Below the pieces are notes generated by a model. The model saw only the letters and a program-made list of their open reading frames with translations. It did not search any database and was not told where the DNA came from. From assembly GCA_949825065.1 (NCBI GenBank), contig OX463842.1, positions 36,637,323 through 36,701,322 of the forward strand: a stretch of 64,000 nt of DNA, given 5' to 3'. This document shows positions 33,501 to 42,385 of the stretch, piece by piece (within the stretch, counting starts at the first letter, position 1; every line of letters begins with the position of its first letter). This DNA comes from Odontocerum albicorne (lineage: Eukaryota > Arthropoda > Insecta > Trichoptera > Odontoceridae). Made by a program: the position numbers and the translations under genes.

Positions 33501-36500
33501 TAAACATTTCAGAGTTTAAGTTACGTGTCTCTTTTGTTTTTTCTTAAAATTTTCTGTTTTGTTATTTAGAAAATGTCAATTTGTGTAATCAATGAATATA
33601 ATAATGAATAAAACAAAAGCAGCTTAATAGTCCGAGCATGTTTATTTTAATTTTCATTATTTAATAAATATGATTTATAAACAATAATTAACTTACCGAA
33701 AACATCTTCACCCTCTTCAAGGATGTAATCAGTAAGGAATCTGCTTGTCTCTTCGGAGATGTGAACTCGACCCGGTTTTCCCGTGGATTCCATTCTGTTG
33801 GCGAGCGTAACGTCATTGCTCCACACATCGAATTTAAACCTTCTGGTGCCAACTATTCCACACAGCACTGTTCCAGTATGAACTCCTACTCGCATGTTTA
33901 CACCTTCTCCTCTTTGTTCGTCAAATTGTTTTATTGCAGTAATCATACCTGAAACATTCAAAATTCTATTGTTTTTAATTAAGTCGGCTGCTAACCAGAA
34001 ACAGCGATCTTTAAAAATGGCCTAGTAACCAGTCTCATTGGATTTATCACCCTTTGTCATTTTCATGTTGAAATAATCTAGATATCTGCCCAAACATCAG
34101 AGAGACAGCATTGCCAGGTCAAAAATCTGGTGAATAGGCTTGCTTTTCATTATTAGCATCCTGGTTTGAAATATACTTTCAAGCATTATTATAGTGAAAT
34201 ATTCTACCTACATTTTGTACAAAATGAGACTAAATATTTATAATAAAAATACAATTGTTAGTAAAAGTTTCAATACTTAGAATGAAAGAAGGAATATTTA
34301 CCTAGACCCATCTCTACACAGCATTTGGCGTGATCTGACCTCGGCTCCGGGCAGCCGGACACACAGTAGTAGCAGTCTCCGAGAGTAGATATTTTCTCAC
34401 AATTATTCAATTGGCAAAGGTCATCAAATCTCTCAAACAAATCATTTAATATATTGACTAGTTCCTCTGCTGTTTTGTTACTAGACATTTTGGTAAAGCC
34501 AACAATATCAGCGAATAAAATACTAACATTTTCCATGCAGTGCATATTAAAAGGTCTAAATAATGATTTCAGGTCAGATGCTCCGGGATTAGAATTCCTC
34601 GGATAAAGGCTGTTATTCCTTTTCAGACTGTTCTCCGACTCAATTCCTGTTTCGGACATCAGCCAATTGGCCACTTTAGGTGGCATTACTGAGTGGATCA
34701 TTTTTTCTTTTAAAATCTTTTCCATTTCGAGTTGTTTCCGAACCAGTAAACTTTGACCGATTTTCATAAAAGTACCACGCATGCGGACGACAGTCATCAA
34801 TAGAATATGTATCCCGATCAGGTGGATACACAATTGTAGCAGAATTCTGACTGCTAGACCTGGATATGTGATGACACTATCCTTGCTCTGAGTGACCGCA
34901 TTTATAAATTCGAATCCCACAGAATATGCCACGCTGAAGCTGACGCATAAATATAAAGGAAGAGGTATGGTTGTATAAATTATCAATATGATTTCAGCAC
35001 ACATTGCAAAATGTCCAGCTTGACTTATGTCTCCTATGAAATGAATGTCCTTAAAAGATTTGTAAGGGAAAAATCCAATAAGGGATAAACTTAATATGCA
35101 TAGTAGTAAAGTGAATATCACAGATATACTTAATATGTGCAATCTATAAAAATCAGTAAATGTTAAAAATATAGTGAACACTGTTGCGAGAAAAAGTCCC
35201 ACAAATATGGAACATAGAAGAGGCCATGTTGTTACAAATCCTGATAAGCCAATAAGCAAAAAGTATATTGTCCAGGTAATAGAAAATATGGATATATAAA
35301 GCAGCGCAAGCCTGAAACAAAAAGAAAACCAGTTCAACCCTAGGTGAGTGATGTTCAATGCAAATTAATCATAATTTGATGACGAGAGTACAATGGTGTG
35401 TGCATTGTATTTCATTTTCTTGGAAACATTATCAAAATAAATAATAGAATTTCAAAGTTTACAAAGATGATAAGTATAGTAAATGACATTTATGGGCAAA
35501 TAACGAGATCACTGGTAATACAAATAAGTTCATAATGTAACTACATACTCGTATTAGAATTGGCAAACTATTTTATCTGCAAAGGCATATTATCAAAATT
35601 CAGTCGATATTTATCGAAATTCTAAAGAAAAATAGAATTTTTACATATACTCGTTATATATACAGAACAACACATGATTGATCTAAAAGAACGAGAATCA
35701 TAAAATTTCGAGGGTTGTTTGTTTTTGATTGAGCCCATCTTTGTTCCTCACGTTGGCGACACTGTCTGTGATGTACATTTAAATTTTTAGCCATATTGAA
35801 TAGACAGTGTGTGTTTGAAAAGCAAGTATTTATAACGGATTTTGGCACATTTGCGATTTTTTTCATTTTAAAAATGACTGGACAAAGAATTTGCGTTCAA
35901 GTTTGCCTTAAAAATTGAATAAGTGCAGTGAAGTGGTGCAAATATTGGAGAAGGCTTTTGGGGAGGATGCTATGTCGAAACCAAGGGTTTATGAATGTAC
36001 AAACGTTTTCAAAAGGGTCTCGTGAAGACGTCGAAGATGACAAGAGGGATTGGCATCTAAGCACATCAACCACAGATGAAAATGTGAAAAAATCAAAGAT
36101 ATTGTGCTTAGTATCACCGAATCACCATAAGGGAGGCTGCTGAGGAAGTCGGTATCTCATACGGTTCATATGAAGCAATTTTACCAGTGTTTTCGGCATG
36201 AAACAAGTGGCAGCCAAATTCATTCCAAAATTGTTAAATTTTCAACAAAAGCAGCATCGCAGAAACATTGCCGAGCAAATGTTGGCTGAAGTCACTAACG
36301 ACCCAGAATTACTCCAACACATCATAACAGGTGACGAAACGTGGGTGTATAACTATGACATCGAAACAAAGGCCCAATTGTCTCAATGGAAGCTTCCTGA
36401 AGAGTCAACCGAAAAAAGCATGACAACTTCGATCAAATGTCAAGGTTTTCCTTACTGTTTTCTTCGATTATATTATTTGATTTCTTCAATTCAATGGCAT

Positions 36501-39500
36501 AGTCCACTATGAATTCTTACCACCAGGCCGTAGGTCAATAAGGAGGTTTTATGCCGTTCGCGTAAGGCAATCCAAAGAAAATTAACAGAATTGTGGGCAA
36601 ATAACTCCTGGATTTTGCAACACGATGATTTACCGGCTCACACATCACTGCTAATTCGTGAATTTTTGGCCAAAACCAACACCATTGTGATACCGCAGCC
36701 ACCGTACCGTATTCATCAGATATAGGTCACCCCCTATGATTTTTTCCTGTGCCCAAAGATGAGAGGACATTGAAAAGACAACGTTTTGCGACCATAGAAA
36801 AGATAATGGCAAAATCTCTGGGTGAGCTAAAAGGTAATCCCAAAATTATTTTTTCATATGGGGACCAATTTGAAGGGGACAATATTAATATTAATGTTTA
36901 AATAAATGCTTTTTGATTAAAATTTAAGTTCTCATTGTTTTTGATCAAGTCTCATATGTTAATAAATATAAAATTTAAGTTCTCATTATTTTTCGATCAA
37001 GTCTCGTTAATAAATATAAAATTTAAGTTCTCATTGTTTTTTGATCACGTCTCATATGGTTAATCTACAATACTTGAATATTTTACTTAAACCACAACTG
37101 CTTCAATATGCCAGGTTTAATTGTAAATATAAATTTAAATTTAATGATTCCATTTAAAAAAGTCAATTATTTTATCAAAACTCAATCAAAAAAAATTTAA
37201 GTGAATATTTAGTAGTTAGAATACTAGAAATGATAACCTCTGTGGCCTAGTTGGTAAGACTAAGTCTGTCTGTCGGTAGCCTATCTTCCGACCCCGGATG
37301 TGCAGGTTCAATTTCTCATTGGAAACTAGATTTTTTTATCAAGGATTTCAGTATGGTTTTCACCTAAGGCATCTTTAATATACGAGTATTTCTGGTTGGT
37401 TGGAAGAGAATACCACGAAAGAATAAGAACACCAGGTTGTAGTGTGTACAACAAAAGTGGAATACAATGCAACGCTAATAACTCACATGTGACTTAATTA
37501 TCAGGATTGATCTAAAATATAATGAATCAGTAGACTAATTAGGAATGTGTATTACTTTACACCATCTGAATTTTCAATTGTCCAGAAGAGTGCTTAATTT
37601 TTCAGTATAGTCAATTTGTATAATTCTAAGGAATGACTTCGATAGAGGCCTTGGAAGTAAAACATGACCAGCAGTAGACAAGTAGAATATGAGTGAAGGA
37701 AGGATATTACTGACAGCCTGATTTAATGTATGGAGGTGTCAGTGACAGTAAGTTAGCCAATATGGATTATGAACATTTTAGTTTGTTTCTATCCACCGAT
37801 TTAGTTTATACTTCAACTTAACTATATCAAATTTAAATATTGTTTTTTAGCAATGATACAATACCCTTTAAATTAACATAAAGGAGAAACAAAAAATATT
37901 ATTTCACTCTAAATTGAATTTGTCTCCTCATACCTAACCTCGCTTCCAAAGTTTACTCACTTGTCGTGACATTTAGCAAAGAATTTATAAACAATCAAAA
38001 TACTTTATGAATCAATTCATTTTAAATGACGTTTTTAGTAAAATAAATCGGGTTTTTATTTTTGTGAAAACATGGTTTTGATCAGTTTGACATGCTTGAT
38101 TAAAACATGTAAAAAATAACTATTTTTTATGTTTAAAAAGTTCTATAACATTAGGACATAATGAATATAAATCGCTAATACAATTAAAATCTTTTTCTTC
38201 TCAAAGTAATATTTTATCAAAATCTCCTTGCACTGAGCAGAGTGAGACATGAGATTTGTTCGAACCGCATTCAAACATTGTCGCGTTTGCTATAACGGGA
38301 TGAAACATTTCGGACATAGGATATTTAAATAGGTTTTTTCGACGAAAGTGTAGTGTTAAAACAGTCATTACAGTCTAATCATATTTAAAATAATTTCTAT
38401 AGAGATGGTATTAAGGAGTAGTATATTTGAAATGTTTGATGTGTCAAAACAAATCACAGCTGTAATTTTTCATAATTTTTGTAGAAAACAATACAAATCT
38501 TATATTTTAAATTGGGTAATGGCAAGAATGTATGATAAGTCTTGAAATATGCTGGTTAGGAGATACCAGATAATGGAGGGAAACAGAAAAACCATAAACT
38601 TAACTCAAAATTATTTGAGTTAAGATCAAATGAACCATTTGTTTATAATAAAAAATACCTTAGATAATTTAAAAAAAACTCACTAAGCAAATTTTAAATA
38701 AAAAAATATTTATGTAAACAATTATACTTGAGAATGTGTAAATACCAACAATTCACCATCATCAATACTAATAATACTATACAATTATATTTATTGTAGA
38801 TGATAAATGCAATCATAAAGCACTAATTTACATAAATCCTTATTTTCACAAGTTACCAGGAAGAAATCTAAGACAGCAGTTCTTAAACATATTAAAACAT
38901 GTTGAGGATATAATCTTTTTTAAGATCTCCCATTCAAATCAAATAAAAATTAAGTATATTTTTATTGTTAAACCACATATAAGTATCATTTGGTCAATAA
39001 TAAGTTGATTAAATAAAAATTAATCCAAGTAAGCATTGTAATCCCTGTATTTTGGTAAATTCATATTCATCCTGTAATTATGAGATATTTCAGTAAATTC
39101 AAGGTTTAAGGTAATTTTTTAAGAATTTAAAAAAGGTTTTTTTTTCAAATATCCCATTTGTGTTCAGTAACTTTTTTAGAAGAAAAATGTTTAACAAAAC
39201 TTCCGTAAAATAAACTTGATCATATAATTTGTAGGAGATATGAACATTAGCATCTTGTCTATATAAAGTATCATCAGCTAATTTAAATGAAATATGAACT
39301 TCTACCATTTCTCAGAGAAGGATAACATTATATTCGCACAAGGAAACTGGATAATATTATCAAAAAATGCATTATGAAGCATATTTTTAAGGTTAGGGAA
39401 CAACAAAAATATATATCGATGTTACAATCATGAAATTTCACATTTAAAATTGAGTGATTTAGAATTTTTTTTTATTGAGATTACAATATCGAAATCCCTC

Positions 39501-41745
39501 AGTGTAAGCGAATGGTGTCAACATTAAAGCAATCTTTTGATGATCAGATTTAATGCAACACATAAATTGGTTATTTCCTTGATACCTAATCCAAAGCCAA
39601 TAAACATTTTATGTAATGATAGTAAAATAAAGAAGGTAAATAAAAAAAATACTAACATTTACATAATTAGAAAAAGTTATTTGAACCAATTTATTTTTCT
39701 ACTGAGGTGAAGCATATGGTAGACTAAATAAAGATTTTAAGAATTTATTAATTCTTTGAGTGAGTATTAATCTGATATTGCTAGAAAACAAGTTTGGTAG
39801 CAGCATTTTGCTTCAAAGTTTTGAAAAGTATAAATATCCTTATATTTTTTTTTCTGGTGCCATTTAGTGATCATTGATTTGTATACTCAGCGATATTGCT
39901 AGAAAATAGGAAATACATTTGGGAGCAGCAGCATTTCGATTCAAGTTTTGAAAAGGTATAAACATTATATCCTTATATTTATTCATTTTTCTGGTCTCAT
40001 TTAGTGACCGGAAGTCACAAAAGACATTTACATTTCAATGACTTCTCTCAAATAGTGTGAACTTAAGGACCCTCTTTAACGCAGCCAACTTGCCTACATT
40101 CCAGAGGAAGTTTATTCTATGCTATAGGGCCAACTACACTAAATCCTTTCTAGTATCCATCAGTATTGACAAAAAAGTTTCAAAACCTTTTGCACTGCAC
40201 TGTGTGAAACATTTTGGTAATGTACTCGTATATCATTGTGATTTTAGTACCTCCTTTGGGTGGTTGGTTATAATATTTGGACAGGTGCAAGACAAAACAT
40301 TTTAAACTACTTCGTATTTAGAATACTCTTGAAGACATTTATCTCTACACATTAACCAGATTAAAATGTTGACAAGGTGGCATATTAAATAGTTTGATAT
40401 TTTCTACCGGGACAAACTAGACTTGAAGAATTCACACTCTCTGTATGTCTCATTTGTGGACTATACACGTATATATTTGTGGACTATACAAGTATATATT
40501 TGTGGACTATACACATACATATTTGTGGACTATACTCGTATATATTTTATATTCAAGATTATGTTTTGTGATTATAATTAAAATTTATTAAAATAATCTA
40601 AAAAATGGAAATTAGAAAAGTATCTAAGTCGCAACTTAATCTTGCAAAATATTGATAGTCTTTTCATCTAATTTATTTTAGGATAATTATATACTTTCAA
40701 TGAATGACAGACAAGAGAGATCTTGCAATGATTATGTGCAGACATCAAATTTAAGAACTGCTGTTTTCTACAGTTTATTTTACATAAATAATGTTTGACT
40801 GCCAGTAATAACTAAATATTAAAGCTATATAAGTATAAATTAACCAAAATATTATGTGAGTTGTCCGGAAAGTATTTTTATTTTAAGGTCAAATTCAAAT
40901 AAAAAATTGCACCTCATGCTCGCGGATGGTGGTTTTTGATATTTTCAATACTTCAGCAATCTCTTGTGTCATAGAACATTGGTTATTTTCGATCAAAGTC
41001 TTGATTCAATCACCATCAGTGATAATTGACCTTCCAGAGCAGGCACCATCTTCGAGTGTCATATCACCAATATGGAATTTTTTAAACCACATTTGACACA
41101 CATGATCGCTTATTGTATTGTCACCATGCACCGTATATATTGTTTTTTTTTTGGTTTGTGTCACATGTTTTCCTTTGCGGTAGTAAAAAAGGATCAAGCA
41201 CCGAAAAAACAACTTATTTTGTTCCATTTTCGAAATGACACGAGAAAAAACAACCTATTTGGGTAAACAATGTTCAAATAATGCGCTCATTACATAATAA
41301 TACATAATAAATTCAGCACATTTGAAATTAAGTTAGCAAATCAAATTTTGTCCTTATGACATCTATTTGAGAAATACGAAACTACTTTTCGGACAACATA
41401 TTATAAATGTGTAATATAATACTAAAATTCATACCTAAATCTCAGCCTTATGGGTGTGAAAGTGCTTGTCTTGTATTGTCCTTCTAATATCTCAGAGTCA
41501 AACTTCGGATTGAACAATGAGTTGGAAGCTGCTCTCTCGAAAGGTATTGGCACTGCGAGGCCACAGCAACTAGACCTGCGGCGGTTTCTGTTCAGCAGGG
41601 CTTGAAAGTGAGGGGCCATACACAGGTGCAGCTCTTCCTCTTCTTCCTCCTCGCCCGTGACACCCTGTTCACCCGGTCGTGCGCTGCCATGGCGCTTTAA
41701 ACTCACTGACGGGCGCTTCTTTTTACTAGACATCTTTATCACCAT
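14683..41745 (-). CDS. Ac13E: Membrane adenylyl cyclase, ADCY9/Ac13E type (7 coding exons, 3' end missing)
   Basis: This enzyme makes cyclic AMP from ATP at the plasma membrane, downstream of G proteins. Coding exons in gene order are 41745-41435, 35311-34302, 33948-33697, 32297-31923, 26194-25791, 19600-19424 and 15521-14683 (open into the gap). Phases fit at every junction. Order of parts: cytosolic N-terminus, six membrane segments, C1a catalytic domain, a Ser/Pro-rich C1b linker, then the second membrane module. The two metal-binding Asp residues are Asp372 (LFADIVGFT) and Asp416 (TLGDCYYC), 44 apart as in mammalian cyclases. RVGVHTGTVLCGIVG and FKFDVWSNDV complete C1a. ADCY9-like features are SENSLKR...FRPFNMHCMENVSILFAD, AVPIPFERA with NPKFDSEILE in the N-terminus, and SRKDSGIRS in the linker. 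About 1120 residues are visible against roughly 1350 for ADCY9; C2 is absent. Confidence 0.92.
15700..16640 (+). mobile_element. RTE-type LINE fragment: endonuclease and start of reverse transcriptase
   Basis: Broken frames give an endonuclease part (LWKVLEKKKWNENIILAGGL, then DNDNGDRMLEVCLENDLIL, NYLYTWQR). The start of a reverse transcriptase follows (IEEIQMAVKRYGRKKVAGCD, LYKGKGVRVECRSYRAI, KKIDCAFVDLEKAYD). Frameshifts and stops abound. It sits in an intron of the cyclase gene on the opposite strand. Confidence 0.82.
17030..17350. repeat. Dispersed repeat family B, copy 2
   Basis: Same order of blocks as 9045-9320. Just upstream, 16905-17000 holds a small direct repeat of TTGTCAAATCAAGTG(T/C)ACAA. 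Confidence 0.6.
17351..17820. other. AT-rich intron sequence, nothing recognised
   Basis: No element or coding pattern recognised. Confidence 0.5.
17821..19113 (+). mobile_element. Mariner element 5 (1293 bp, nonsense-inactivated)
   Basis: TA at 17819-17820 and 19114-19115. The 28-base inverted ends are identical (CTAGGTTAGTCAAAAAGTTT then TGAAAGCG). It is complete except for stop codons in the gene. Confidence 0.95.
17999..19048 (+). pseudogene. Mariner transposase with three in-frame stops
   Basis: Frame from ATG 17999 (MEKSEYRAVIKFFVLEG) to TAA 19046-19048 with no indel. It is interrupted by TAA at 18050, 18587 and 18845. Motifs are complete: TVHRWVLEFKRGRTSVEDDP, WVPHLQT, MDETWVYHHDP, FHQDNAPAHTA, HPPYSPD(stop)ALSDFWLF. 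All three catalytic Asp codons survive. The two downstream stops replace what are usually Leu codons. The single frame across 1050 bases shows decay by substitution only. Confidence 0.93.
19226..19390 (+). repeat. Short retroposon family A, copy 2
   Basis: TCCTCAGTGAGATACAGGTA through TATTTCTTGTCATGTG to a tail of four AATA-type units. It lies 34 bases from a cyclase exon donor. Confidence 0.8.
19424..19600 (-). CDS. Ac13E: Adenylyl cyclase exon: C1b linker, phospho-site-like
   Basis: 59 codons in phase 0: IPHGRARSSTMSQLQDLPTI and SVNSRKDSGIRSTSRRSSIQ. The dense RxxS motifs suggest basophilic kinase sites (inference). Acceptor AATTATAG, donor CAA|GTAAGT. Confidence 0.85.
19601..21024. other. 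Cyclase intron, nothing recognised
   Basis: AT-rich with no coding pattern or repeat I can name. Confidence 0.5.
21201..24493 (-). mobile_element. piggyBac element inserted in mariner 6 (about 3.3 kb)
   Basis: Flanked by TTAA at 21201-21204 and 24490-24493, the target-site duplication of this superfamily. The ends share a short inverted repeat (CCACTCTG within the first 16 bases). The transposase end near 24493 also carries subterminal inverted GGCCAGAC/CTGGCCC blocks. About 880 bases of non-coding DNA follow the gene at the left side. Confidence 0.88.
22088..24016 (-). pseudogene. piggyBac transposase, nearly complete with a few frameshifts
   Basis: Starts MENNESFTSKFSDNNVCDYI at 24016, with an acidic N-terminus. 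SWYLMCTNTSQQQINFSIGN and VPNTPTNCSEPFDYF follow. After a break near 23500-23440 comes the main block 23438-22665: LKEEELKAFLDVNLNMGIRL, VDESVLNFKGRICFMTYNPN, YVLADSSCGYIYSFIPYYG, MFTDRFYTSLPL. After one frameshift near 22668 it continues YTKYMGGVDRADHYTSTYCF and KWWRKLFFWGLEVSVVNSYI. The catalytic Asp positions (LADSS, FTDRF, GVDRAD) are all present. A further frame carries the C-terminal zinc-binding end CVVCG...YHCKTC...FEKYH, stop at 22088. Confidence 0.9.
25791..26194 (-). CDS. Ac13E: Adenylyl cyclase exon: C1b linker
   Basis: SYGKYTNKIKNWKVPKFLRK, then a hydrophilic stretch with VPIVIETVDSNPRLPEV and SYRSQYGRTSHME. Acceptor TCATTTTAG, donor GAG|GTAATT. Poorly conserved linker sequence placed by phase and context. 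Confidence 0.82.
26280..26680 (-). mobile_element. LINE reverse transcriptase C-terminal fragment
   Basis: Minus-strand translation gives MYGSEMWIWQDDESKINSAE and MIALRKFKMSIMRI, the region just after the RT domain in RTE-like LINEs, with stops. Confidence 0.6.
26900..27600 (-). mobile_element. Jockey/CR1-type LINE reverse transcriptase fragment
   Basis: In minus-strand order: WKKTKVIHKSGSKKEIDNYR then PIAILSS near 27550-27440, FINDIDSIIRPSRFLLFADD near 27270-27200, and LKVYRQIYSYEDCLSF to 27150. NYRP and FADD are reverse-transcriptase motifs. Part of the palm between them is deleted and frames are broken. Confidence 0.78.
27854..28112. repeat. 53-bp minisatellite, 4.9 copies
   Basis: Unit starts CTCATGGTTTCCATGTATTA and repeats with exact 53-base spacing at 27854, 27907, 27960, 28013 and 28066. 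Only a handful of substitutions separate the units. Confidence 0.97.
28113..28952. other. Cyclase intron, nothing recognised
   Basis: Very AT-rich, no coding pattern. Confidence 0.5.
29200..29697 (+). mobile_element. Non-LTR retrotransposon 3' end, inserted in the mariner
   Basis: An open stretch at 29520-29654 reads MERRQTSWLRNIRDWTGMRR and VEELFRIAQDREAFARVIAN then stop. This is the usual last segment of a LINE ORF2 (RR..SWL..IRDW and A.DRE..A.MIANV). A GAAGAAGAAG tail follows. The upstream part (GGCAACGGGAAACCACCCTG) is also standard for this type of end. Much more GC-rich than its surroundings. Confidence 0.75.
29798..31645 (-). mobile_element. Tigger (pogo superfamily) element relic
   Basis: Minus-strand blocks in order: an N-terminal helix-turn-helix remnant (31140-31010 area), a CENP-B-like DNA-binding part at 30897-30652 (TNHSWFENLKNQHNLHNIKM, GEAAPNILKR), then the DDE core. 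The core gives MSKERFALLLGANAMGDFNL and YKKQLSIIWRSNKKVW at 30611-30405. Next come KFLLLLDNALRHPVN and YLRRNFQAI at 30392-30138. Both ends contain TATAC...TTATACGGC-like repeats. Many stops and frameshifts. Confidence 0.85.
31923..32297 (-). CDS. Ac13E: Adenylyl cyclase exon: end of C1a and C1b linker
   Basis: Opens GHKTYFIEGRQPHTSEGNV, the KTY.I that closes the C1a fold, then a Pro/Ser/Leu-rich linker (SPPCTTESLSPVLNTLSPSV, LTISLTPPILNPNRL) and an acidic Ser-rich end. Phase 1 in and out. Confidence 0.9.
32378..32454. repeat. Two adjacent perfect hairpins
   Basis: Hairpin 1 has arms TTTCAGCTTTAAC (32378-32390) and its exact complement (32397-32409). Hairpin 2 has 17-base perfect arms 32409-32425 and 32438-32454. 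They share one base. They lie just 5' of the acceptor of cyclase exon 31923-32297. Confidence 0.75.
32752..32822. repeat. Long fold-back, 33-base arms, 5-base loop
   Basis: Arms 32752-32784 and 32790-32822 pair with two or three mismatches, some of which can be G-U. The outer part reads ATCAAGAGTACATC on each arm. It lies in a cyclase intron. Confidence 0.75.
32823..33696. other. Cyclase intron, nothing recognised
   Basis: Very AT-rich with no element recognised. Confidence 0.5.
33697..33948 (-). CDS. Ac13E: Adenylyl cyclase exon: rest of C1a
   Basis: Phase 1 in and out. MITAIKQFDEQRGEGVNMRV, GVHTGTVLCGIVGTRRFKFD, VWSNDVTLANRMESTGKPGR, VHISEETSRFL. Highly conserved catalytic core. Confidence 0.95.
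34302..35311 (-). CDS. Ac13E: Adenylyl cyclase exon: first membrane module and start of C1a
   Basis: Acceptor TTTCAG, phase 2. LALLYISIFSITWTIYFLLI opens six hydrophobic segments up to about residue 280. The signalling helix follows (RKQLEMEKILKEKMIHSVMP), then SILFADIVGFTKMSSNKTAE and EKISTLGDCYYCVSGCPEPR. It ends EMGLG with donor G|GTAAAT. Confidence 0.94.
35874..36900 (+). pseudogene. Mariner transposase pseudogene (element 8)
   Basis: MTGQRICVQVCLKN from ATG 35874, then EDVEDDK...STSTTDENVKK, MKQVAAKFIPKLLNFQQKQH, IITGDETWVYNYDIETKAQL, near-continuous to 36440. Frames then change repeatedly through a WILQHDDLPAHTS stretch (second catalytic Asp region) to the end GDN near 36885. Same lineage as elements 3 and 6. 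Confidence 0.88.
36895..37065. repeat. Tandem triplication of a mariner end
   Basis: Three units of about 53-57 bases, each with AATTTAAGTTCTCATT(G/A)TTT and GATCA(A/C)GTCTC. The unit includes the terminal repeat of element 8. Confidence 0.85.
37237..37442 (+). mobile_element. tRNA-derived SINE, copy 1
   Basis: The head has an A-box-like TGGCCTAGTTGGTAAGAC and a B-box-like GGTTCAATTTC. The body follows, ending ATTTCTGGTTGGTTGGAAGA and ...CCAGGTTGT. The anticodon region is expanded, so it is not a tRNA gene. Confidence 0.8.
37443..40440. other. Long cyclase intron stretch, nothing recognised
   Basis: About 3 kb of AT-rich DNA. I found no coding region, terminal repeat or dispersed repeat shared with the rest of the window. 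Confidence 0.5.
40455..40555. repeat. Short tandem repeat, about 26-bp unit, four copies
   Basis: TTTGTGGACTATACACGTAT and close variants repeated four times. Confidence 0.85.
40860..41397 (-). mobile_element. Mariner-derived MITE (lineage 7), uninterrupted copy
   Basis: Ends TTGTCCGGAAAGTA and inverted TTGTCCGAAAAGTA. Minus-strand 41227-41006 keeps the transposase N-terminus (YYRKGKHVTQTKKKT, MWFKKFHIGDMTLEDGA, GRSIITDGD). The catalytic part is deleted. It ends only about 40 bases before the donor side of the first cyclase coding exon. Confidence 0.82.
41435..41745 (-). CDS. Ac13E: Adenylyl cyclase first coding exon
   Basis: ATG at 41745 is the first in frame after an in-frame TAA; MSSKKKRPSVSL at 41733 is an alternative start. 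A Glu run, LHLCMAPHFQALLNRNRRRS and NPKFDSEILEGQYKTSTFTP follow. Donor AG|GTATGA. A good acceptor (TTGTTCTCCAG) sits before 41775, so the 5' untranslated region is probably split and begins further right. Confidence 0.88.
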
Positions 41746-42009
41746 GTGCTCTTATTTCTTCCATGCTGTGAAATCCTGGAGAACAAATAATATTTTATTC
41801 ATTCATTTATTAGTTATGATAATCTTCAACATAACCAAATTGCTGTTGAGGATATGTTGTAAAGCGTGGCGGGTTTATGAAATTATTATTTATTAGCTGA
41901 AAATTATTTTTATCCAAGTAATCAATTAATTATGCGAACTTTGTTTTTATATTGTGATACGAAAAAAGGAATAGATGCTTTATTGGATAATTAAATGCAA
42001 AAAAAAAAT

Positions 42010-42385
42010 TTGTTTCTCAAAAATGTCTCTATAGGTTCAGTATGGCATCATAATGTCTCTATAGGTTCAGTATGGCATCACAATGTCTCTATAGGTTCAG
42101 TATGGCATCACAATGTCTCTATAGGTTCAGTATGGTATCACAATGTCTATAGGTTCAGTATGGCATCACAATGTTTCTATAGGTTCAATATGGAATCACA
42201 ATGTATCTATACGTTCAATATGGCATCACAATGTCTCTATATGTTCAGTATGGCATCACAATGTCTCTATAGGTTCAATATGGCATCACAATGTCTCTAT
42301 AGGTTCAGTATGGCATCACAATGTCTCTATAGGTTCAGTATGGCATCACAATGTCTCTAAAGGTTTAATATGGCATCACAATGAC
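42010..42385. repeat. 30-bp minisatellite, about 12 copies
   Basis: Unit ATGTCTCTATAGGTTCAGTA plus TGGCATCACA repeats from 42010 to 42385 with few changes. The 30-base period keeps a frame open (repeating NVSIGSVWHH). One shortened unit near 42141 shifts the frame, which argues against coding. Confidence 0.97.

Larger units (their letters stand above)
35668..37065 (+). mobile_element. Mariner element 8, degraded
   Basis: The left end near 35675 (GATTGATCTAAAAGAACGAG) and the right end (inverted TTGATCAAAAACAATGAGAA) are loosely matched. The pseudogene at 35874-36900 lies between. The right terminal region is repeated in tandem. Confidence 0.75.
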
